Source: Modestobacter sp.
GTDB lineage: Bacteria > Actinomycetota > Actinomycetes > Mycobacteriales > Geodermatophilaceae
Direction of reading: 5' to 3'
NCBI GenBank assembly: GCA_025966175.1
Contig: JAOPVN010000492.1
Coordinates: 1-12,440, forward strand
Length of the DNA stretch: 12,440 nt
Part shown: positions 8,728 to 12,440 of the stretch, one piece after another
Position numbering within the stretch: the stretch's first letter is position 1
Layout of the letters: each line of letters starts with the position of its first letter
Notes under the pieces: model-generated
Told to the model about the DNA's origin: nothing
Seen by the model: the letters and a program-made list of their open reading frames with translations, nothing else
Databases searched by the model: none
Position numbers and translations under genes: made by a program

Positions 8728-8751
8728 GGGAAGCCGGCGACCCGGATTCCC
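8728..8751 (-). terminator. Strong stem-loop after the precursor gene (attenuator or processing site)
   Basis: GGGAA pairs with TTCCC, then after a 1x1 mismatch CCGG pairs with CCGG around a 4-nt loop, giving nine pairs. It lies 18 nt past the precursor stop and before lanC. There is no U-run, so complete termination is unlikely. Stem-loops between lanA and the enzyme genes are known to allow far more precursor than enzyme mRNA, by read-through or by 3'-end stabilisation, and that is the likely role. Confidence 0.55.
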
Positions 8752-8769
8752 GCGCCGCTACCACCCGAC

Positions 8770-8949
8770 TCAGTCGTCCCAGCAGCTCCGGCTGTGGTCC
8801 CGGTCGTGGTGGTGCCGGCGGCGGTGGTGGCGGTGGCCGCCGTGGTCGCTGTCGTGGCCGCTGTCGCCGCCGCCACCCACGACGAGAGCCAGATCCTCGT
8901 CGTCGAGGACACGCAGCGTCTCCTTGGCCAGGGTCAGGGTCCTACCCAT
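8770..8949 (-). CDS. lanA: His-rich class I lanthipeptide precursor, 59 aa
   Basis: This small gene encodes the probable substrate of the operon. The ATG at 8949 has a very good ribosome binding site (GTGGAGG, with GGAGG six bases before the start). The leader begins MGRTLTLAKETLRVL, continues with acidic DDEDLALVV and ends in a double glycine at residues 25-26. The L-x-L-x-KETLR...L...V-GG pattern is that of actinobacterial class I RiPP leaders, and the GG fits the C39 protease of LanT. The 33-residue core has 9 His, 7 Asp, 6 Arg, 5 Gly, 4 Ser (residues 30, 34, 53, 55), one Cys (56) and one Trp (57), with no Thr. The C-terminus reads SRSCWDD. It is the first gene of the operon, 101 nt before lanC. 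The leader and site are seen directly; the single Cys allows at most one intramolecular lanthionine. An alternative is that the main lanthipeptide precursor lies elsewhere, but the position argues against this. Confidence 0.88.
   Translation of the reverse strand: MGRTLTLAKETLRVLDDEDLALVVGGGGDSGHDSDHGGHRHHRRRHHHDRDHSRSCWDD
8841..8864 (-). repeat. 12-bp imperfect tandem repeat inside the precursor core
   Basis: Two adjacent 12-bp units (CGTGGTCGCTGT and CGTGGCCGCTGT on the plus strand) differ at one base. In the precursor frame, one base out of register, they encode the peptide repeat DSGH-DSDH at residues 29-36, suggesting the core grew by short in-frame duplication. Confidence 0.7.
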
Positions 8950-8990
8950 GTTCTGCCTCCACTTGTTGTCGTCCCTGGGACGTTCTGGCG

Positions 8991-8997
8991 ATACATA
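8991..8997 (-). promoter_or_regulatory. Possible -10 element for the precursor operon
   Basis: TATGTAT on the minus strand would place the transcript start roughly 35 nt before the precursor ATG, leaving room for its ribosome binding site. No good -35 hexamer is seen at 16-19 nt upstream; instead a dyad (9000-9014) occupies the spacer. The call is tentative. Confidence 0.3.
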
Positions 8998-8999
8998 GC

Positions 9000-9014
9000 A
9001 GCCTGGCCCAGGCT
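9000..9014. promoter_or_regulatory. 7-bp dyad (AGCCTGG-C-CCAGGCT) next to the possible precursor promoter
   Basis: AGCCTGG and CCAGGCT are perfect inverted arms around one base. The dyad abuts the candidate -10 element, the position expected for an operator that blocks or remodels RNA polymerase. With a one-base spacer it is a poor RNA hairpin and a better protein-binding site. Confidence 0.45.
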
Positions 9015-9066
9015 TCCCATCGGCTGCTCACTACCGACCTCTCGGAATACTGCAATCACATACTTT

Positions 9067-9098
9067 TCAGAATTCTCAGAATGTTCTGAGGATCCTCA
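9067..9098. promoter_or_regulatory. Nested palindrome cluster, probable regulator-binding site
   Basis: Three palindromes overlap in 32 bp: AGAATTCT (9069-9076), CTCAGAA-TG-TTCTGAG (9075-9090) and TGAGGATCCTCA (9087-9098). The half-site TCAGAA occurs at 9067 and 9076 (9-bp step) and inverted as TTCTGA at 9084. The tract is AT-rich in a GC-rich genome and lies about 120 bp upstream of the precursor start, on the side facing the divergent kinase gene. It looks like a cooperative binding site for a two-component or helix-turn-helix regulator of the operon; the regulator is not identifiable. Confidence 0.6.
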
Positions 9099-9120
9099 TG
9101 GTGTGCCGAAATATGGTGTG
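9098..9120. repeat. Direct repeat ATGGTGTG, 15-bp period
   Basis: ATGGTGTG occurs at 9098-9105 and 9113-9120, each followed by a similar CCGAA or TCTGAA. It directly adjoins the nested palindromes and may be a further regulator-binding array. An ATG in the first copy opens a plus-strand frame, but that frame looks non-coding up to about 9590. Confidence 0.35.
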
Positions 9121-9390
9121 TCTGAATCATCCTGTGGCCTACCGTGCGTCTTTGATCTTCAGGAAGATGTTGCGGCGGATTGGCGGCACTCACGGCACCG
9201 TGACGGGGAAAGGGTCTTGCCCGAGGAACTTCGCGAATCGAGTCCCGCGTCACGACCTTTCCGGAAGGGCCCCGGTCCTCCAGGCCCGTGAGCACGCGCC
9301 GTCTCCGCGACGGGCGCGGCGTCGGGGTGACGTGAGGCTCGATGTCTGCGCTGGGTTGCTCATTCGGTCTCGACTCGACGGCACGGGGTA

Positions 9391-9406
9391 CGTCCCCGAA
9401 GGGACG
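9391..9406 (+). promoter_or_regulatory. Stem-loop CGTCCC-CGAA-GGGACG
   Basis: A perfect 6-bp GC-rich stem with a tetraloop, in the non-coding leader region about 200 bp before the kinase. There is no T-run on either side. Its role is unknown; it may form in an RNA leader or be chance. Confidence 0.3.
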
Positions 9407-9486
9407 CCGGCTGGAGTGGACGCCGGGTGGACTGCCGCTCATGCACGAGACTGGCCCACGGGACGGGACCGTCTCTATACGACCTT

Positions 9487-9498
9487 GGTACTAGTACC
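9487..9498. promoter_or_regulatory. Perfect 12-bp palindrome GGTACTAGTACC, candidate operator
   Basis: A complete palindrome with an AT-rich centre, a few bases after a possible -10 (CTATAC near 9476) and about 90 bp upstream of the kinase start. The location, just past a candidate promoter, and the TACTAGTA centre suit a dimeric repressor, but no repressor gene is in the window. Confidence 0.4.
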
Positions 9499-9589
9499 TC
9501 CTCACCCGCGCGGGATCAGCACCTCGTGGGAGTCGGAGGCAGGACAGCAGCCCGCGCCACCACAGGTATCGCGCTTACGCTCGGAGAGC

Positions 9590-10696
9590 GTGGCTCCCAG
9601 CAGGGTGGGACGGGACCGTCGGCCGCCCGGGCCCCGCGTGTCCGTGGCCGCGTCGGTAGCACGGTTCGCCGTCGCGGGCTTCCTGGTGACCCTTGCGCTC
9701 GGGGCGGTGAGCGGAGTGATCGCCGAACGGGCCGGTGCCGCACAGGTCACCCGTTCGTTCCAACGGTTCGCCGACGTCATCGCCGACACCGTGGTCGCCC
9801 CCCAGGTCACCTCCGACCTGCTCCACGGTGACCCGTCGGCGCAGGAGGCGCTCCGCACGACGGTGACCCGGTTGGTGAATCGCGGCCGGGTCGTGCACGT
9901 CAGGGTGTGGGACTGGACCGGGCGAACGGTGTGGGCCGACGACCCGGAGCTGATCGGCCGGACCGTCCGGCTCCCGGGCGACCTGCAGAAGGCCCTCGCC
10001 GGGCAATCGTCCGTGGTGTCCTCCGACGGAGGGCGTCCCTCGACGGGCAGCAGCGCCACGGCCGACCCCGGCAACCTCCTCACCGTCTACGCCGGCGTCC
10101 AGAACGACGACGCCACTCCGCTGTTGGTGGCGCTCAGCGAGCGGTACCGCGACATGCAGACCACCGCGAAGCGTGACTGGATGCGTTTCGGGGCCGCGTC
10201 CCTCGGCGCCCTCCTGTTGCTGGAGTTGCTGCAGATCCCGTTCGCCTGGAGCCTGGTGCGCCGGCTGCGGCGTCACCAGGCCGAGGCCGAGGCCGCGTTG
10301 CTGCAGACCGCGGCCGACGCCGCGGAGATCACCCGCCGACGCATCACCAGCGAAGTGCACGACCACGTGATCCAGGACCTGACCGGCCTGACCTACGACC
10401 TCGACGCGGCACGACTCCGCGGCAGGCCGCGGAACGCGGACGACGCGTTCCTGCTCGACCGTACGGCCAGCTGTGTGCGGCGGGGCATCGCCGATCTCCG
10501 CAGCCTGGTGGTCGGCCTGGCCCCCACGCGGCCGCTGGCCGGCGACCGCACCCGGGCGCTCGAGCAACTCGCGGAGCGGCTGGGCGAGCCGGGCACGCAG
10601 GGGAAGGGCCGGACCACCGAGGACCTGACCGGCCCCCCGGGCGAGGGAACCACCCCTCGGACCGAGCGAGGAGTGCGTCACGAGGGTGATCGATGA
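9590..10696 (+). CDS. Truncated NarL-type sensor histidine kinase lacking the ATPase domain
   Basis: Counting from the GTG at 9590 (368 aa), a helix at about 24-45, an outside sensor region of about 150 residues and a second helix at about 199-222 are visible. A HisKA_3 dimerisation domain follows at about 247-310. The phospho-acceptor is His257 in RRRITSEVHDHVIQDL. The linker ...ALEQLAERLGEPG, which normally leads into the HATPase_c fold, is followed by about 35 low-complexity residues and a stop. No N, G1 or G2 box is present, so the protein cannot bind ATP as it stands. The start is uncertain: the GTG at 9590 lies in a hairpin with a close GGAGA, and GTGs at 9605 and 9638 are alternatives. 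It is divergent from the lanthipeptide operon and could be its former sensor. It may be a decaying gene or a phosphatase/decoy protein. Confidence 0.75.
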   Translation: MAPSRVGRDRRPPGPRVSVAASVARFAVAGFLVTLALGAVSGVIAERAGAAQVTRSFQRFADVIADTVVAPQVTSDLLHGDPSAQEALRTTVTRLVNRGRVVHVRVWDWTGRTVWADDPELIGRTVRLPGDLQKALAGQSSVVSSDGGRPSTGSSATADPGNLLTVYAGVQNDDATPLLVALSERYRDMQTTAKRDWMRFGAASLGALLLLELLQIPFAWSLVRRLRRHQAEAEAALLQTAADAAEITRRRITSEVHDHVIQDLTGLTYDLDAARLRGRPRNADDAFLLDRTASCVRRGIADLRSLVVGLAPTRPLAGDRTRALEQLAERLGEPGTQGKGRTTEDLTGPPGEGTTPRTERGVRHEGDR

Positions 10697-10744
10697 CCGG
10701 CGGCACGGCTTCGACGAGGCACGACGGGAGGAGTGCCTCACCAG
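10668..10744 (+). repeat. 17-bp near-repeat, two copies 60 bp apart
   Basis: GAGGAGTGCGTCACGAG (10668-10684) and GAGGAGTGCCTCACCAG (10728-10744) match at 15 of 17 bases and flank the truncated kinase stop. An ATG overlaps that stop as ATGA (10693), the usual start position for a partner response regulator, but the frame behind it encodes no regulator. The pair may mark the deletion or rearrangement that removed the kinase C-terminus. Confidence 0.45.
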
Positions 10745-10766
10745 CTGCCACCGCGCTCGGGCCCGC

Positions 10767-12329
10767 TCAGCGCTTCGGTCGGGCGGTCTCCACCGCGAAC
10801 GCCAGCAGCGCCAGGGACCAGACCAGCTGCACCGCGATCAGCACCGGCGGGACGGCGCCCAGCAGCAGCGCCAGCGCCACCGGCACGGTCCCGAGCACCC
10901 CGACGTCGGGGCCGCGGACCAGCGTGGCGCTCACCCCGGTCGGCACCGCGCCCATCGGGGAGGCCAGCACCGGACCGGACCAGTCGAGGTCGGGGCGGTA
11001 GCCGGCGCGCACCGTGGCGCCCGCCCAGGCCGGAGCGGCGGCGACGCCGAGCGCCAGCCACCCGAGGGCCGACCCGGCCCCCTGCCCGACGAGCAGCGCG
11101 GAGGTCCCGCAGATCAGCACGAGCACGGCGAGCGGCAGCACCGCGCGGGCCCGGACCACGACGGCGGCGTCCAGGGGCAGCGTCCGGTCGGCGGCCGGTG
11201 ACGCCGTAGCCCGCCGGCTGGGCTCGCCCAGCGCGGTGGCGGCGATGCCCCAGCCCAGGACGACGGCGACCGCCACCAGCGCCGGCAGCTCGGCCAGCCC
11301 CCGGGTGCGGGCGGCCAGGACGGGCAGCGCCGCACCGAGCAGCACCTGCCCCCACCGCGCGGGTGAGCGGGTCAGCACCGCGAGGTCCCCGGCGACGACC
11401 GCGTGCCAGGGGGCACGGACCCACCGCCAGGAGAGGCGCCGCTTCGGTCGGCGGACCGACGGCCGCAGCGCCCTGCCGAGCTCCCGGGTGTCCATCGAGA
11501 AGACCGACGCGGTGGCGTACTGCACCGTCTCCCCCGAGGCGCGCAGCGTGCCGGCCGCCAGCGTGACCAGCCGGCGGTCGGCGAGGACGACGGCGAGGAC
11601 GGCGGCTCCCAGCAGCGCGCCGAGCAGCACCCCCGCGGTCAGCGGCCCCGGCAACGCCGCTGGTCCGCCGTCCGGCAGCTGCCCGCCGAGCGCCGCCACG
11701 ACGCAGCCCGTGGCGGCCGGCCCGACGAGGGCCAGCACGCTCACCGCACCGGCGACCCGCGGTGCCCAGCGCCCCCCGTCCCCGGCCTGCCGGACCACGA
11801 GTGCGCCCACGGCGAGCACCGCCAGCAGCCCGCCGGCCGCCAGCCCGGTGAGCACCCCGCCCAGTGTCCGGGTCAGCGTCAGCACCACCGGCAGCCCGAC
11901 GGCCAGCGCCGAGGCCACCGCCAGCAGCACGACCCGGCGCAGCTCACCGCGCAGCAATCCCCGGCGGCCGGCGGGCAGCGTCAACCACCACGCGGCGGTC
12001 GCCGGGGTGGCACTGACCGGGCCCAGCCGGGCGAACAGCGCCACCAGCCCGGCGGCCAGGGCCACCGCGACGGCCGCCCCGGTCAGCCCGCCCGGGAGCA
12101 CCGCGGCCGTGGCCGGCGGCCGGGCGGCGATCTGCTCCCGCAGGCTGGAGACGGCGCCCCCGCACAGCGCGACGGCGATCCCGGCGGACGTCACCGCCGA
12201 CAGCGCGTCGCCGACCTGGGTGGCCCAGGAGGTGTCCGCCCGGGCGGCGGTGGCCCGACGGGTGAACCGGCGGACGGCGGCACCGCTCCACTCGTCGTCC
12301 CGGCGCGCCACCACCCGGGCAGCAGTCAT
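10767..12329 (-). CDS. Large multi-pass membrane protein, DUF6297-like, probable ABC permease, 520 aa
   Basis: The protein is rich in Ala, Val and Leu with about 11-12 hydrophobic helices spread over its length (for example about 45-60, 78-105, 135-155, 165-180 and the last 40 residues). The N-terminus is charged (VARRDDEW...RRFTRRATAARAD). A polar central stretch carries METRE-like Asp-Thr-Arg-Glu followed by RRPKRRLSWRW. Size, composition and the position behind an ABC ATPase resemble actinobacterial DUF6297 proteins, whose function is unknown; the family name is from memory of layout, not from a search. The ATG at 12329 is chosen for its GAGGTG ribosome binding site and its 11-nt distance from the upstream stop. 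It ends convergently, facing the truncated kinase. It was probably part of the core genome before the lanthipeptide region, and a link to that cluster is not shown. Confidence 0.7.
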   Translation of the reverse strand: MTAARVVARRDDEWSGAAVRRFTRRATAARADTSWATQVGDALSAVTSAGIAVALCGGAVSSLREQIAARPPATAAVLPGGLTGAAVAVALAAGLVALFARLGPVSATPATAAWWLTLPAGRRGLLRGELRRVVLLAVASALAVGLPVVLTLTRTLGGVLTGLAAGGLLAVLAVGALVVRQAGDGGRWAPRVAGAVSVLALVGPAATGCVVAALGGQLPDGGPAALPGPLTAGVLLGALLGAAVLAVVLADRRLVTLAAGTLRASGETVQYATASVFSMDTRELGRALRPSVRRPKRRLSWRWVRAPWHAVVAGDLAVLTRSPARWGQVLLGAALPVLAARTRGLAELPALVAVAVVLGWGIAATALGEPSRRATASPAADRTLPLDAAVVVRARAVLPLAVLVLICGTSALLVGQGAGSALGWLALGVAAAPAWAGATVRAGYRPDLDWSGPVLASPMGAVPTGVSATLVRGPDVGVLGTVPVALALLLGAVPPVLIAVQLVWSLALLAFAVETARPKR

Positions 12330-12340
12330 GGCCACCTCGC

Positions 12341-12440
12341 TCAGCCTTCGTGCAGCGCGGCCACGGCCTCGTCGGGGGCCACCACGGAGCACTCGTCGTC
12401 CCGGACCAGGAGGACCCGGTCGGCGAGGGTGCCGATGAAC
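12341..12440 (-). CDS. ABC transporter ATPase, last 32 residues (5' end outside window)
   Basis: The minus-strand frame from the right edge reads FIGTLADRVLLVRDDE and ends ALHEG before a TGA. This resembles the tail of an ABC ATPase after the H-loop, where the switch region is followed by 'ADRVLVLRDG'-like strands. The stop is 11 nt before the membrane-protein start, so the two form a probable ATPase-permease pair. All catalytic motifs lie outside the window, so the assignment rests on this short tail and its context. Confidence 0.6.
   Translation of the reverse strand, partial: FIGTLADRVLLVRDDECSVVAPDEAVAALHEG

Larger units (their letters stand above)
9099..9589. other. Long intergenic region between divergent precursor operon and sensor kinase
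   Basis: About 490 bp without a convincing gene. A plus-strand frame continuous with the kinase and a minus-strand 128-codon frame cross it, but neither has a ribosome binding site, recognisable fold or normal residue make-up. It does hold small dyads: ATCTTC-AG-GAAGAT (9155-9168), CGTCCC-CGAA-GGGACG (9391-9406), GGTACTAGTACC (9487-9498) and ACGCTC-GGA-GAGCGT (9577-9591). CTATAC near 9476 could be a -10 for the kinase. No tRNA or mobile-element end is seen. Confidence 0.5.

Noticed and set aside
8770..8880. GC-rich repetitive stretch as a simple-sequence repeat or CRISPR-like array
   Set aside because: There is no regular repeat-spacer pattern; the repetitiveness comes from His, Arg and Asp codons of the precursor core.
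9056..9442. Minus-strand frame of 128 codons upstream of the precursor
   Set aside because: It has no domain signal or good start, and its end runs through the nested palindromes, so it is probably non-coding.
9098..9589. N-terminal extension of the sensor kinase to the ATG at 9098
   Set aside because: The extra 164 residues look non-coding, begin inside a direct repeat and precede the natural first membrane helix. Later GTG starts fit better.
10693..11001. ATG overlapping the kinase stop as a response-regulator start
   Set aside because: The 102-codon frame shows no receiver-domain motifs and runs antisense into the DUF6297-like gene. It is noted only as a possible vestige of the start site.

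Overview
The window is very GC-rich, with strong third-position GC bias, GTG starts, dense 1-4 nt gene overlaps and long shadow frames opposite real genes. This points to an actinobacterium. The style (short-spaced operons, a DUF6297-like membrane protein) would fit Geodermatophilaceae or a relative, but that is inference from style, not from a marker gene.

Layout. (1) 1-1260, plus strand: the end of an ECF-type transporter operon, with the C-terminal part of an EcfA/CbiO-like ATPase and a complete EcfT/CbiQ-like transmembrane coupler. (2) 1331-8949, minus strand: a compact class I lanthipeptide operon read right to left. It holds a 59-aa precursor (8770-8949, not in the supplied long-ORF predictions), a LanC cyclase, a full-length LanB dehydratase, a very short HlyD-like adaptor, and a LanT exporter with an N-terminal C39 peptidase. 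The four large genes overlap by 4, 4 and 1 nt and are probably translationally coupled. Two stem-loops sit between the precursor and lanC. (3) 8950-9589: a divergent control region. Its left part is strikingly AT-rich for this genome and is packed with nested palindromes; other dyads lie further right. (4) 9590-10696, plus strand: a NarL-type sensor kinase that ends just after its phospho-acceptor helix pair, with no ATPase domain and no response regulator. (5) 10767-12440, minus strand: a large multi-pass membrane protein (DUF6297-like) preceded by the last 32 residues of an ABC ATPase, probably one export system in an operon.

How the genes would work together. The precursor has an actinobacterial class I leader (KETLR motif, then a double-glycine site). 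LanB would dehydrate serines in the core using glutamyl-tRNA, LanC would close a thioether ring, and LanT would cut after Gly-Gly and export the product, with the HlyD-like protein as an extracytoplasmic accessory. No immunity genes (LanFEG, LanI), separate protease or intact regulator are visible.

The main discovery is the precursor core: 33 residues with nine His, six Arg and seven Asp, no Thr, and one single Cys three residues from the C-terminus. At most one lanthionine can form within one peptide. A small C-terminal ring on a His-rich tail looks more like a metal-binding or surface-active peptide than a classical lantibiotic. That reading is inference; the gene and its context are seen directly.
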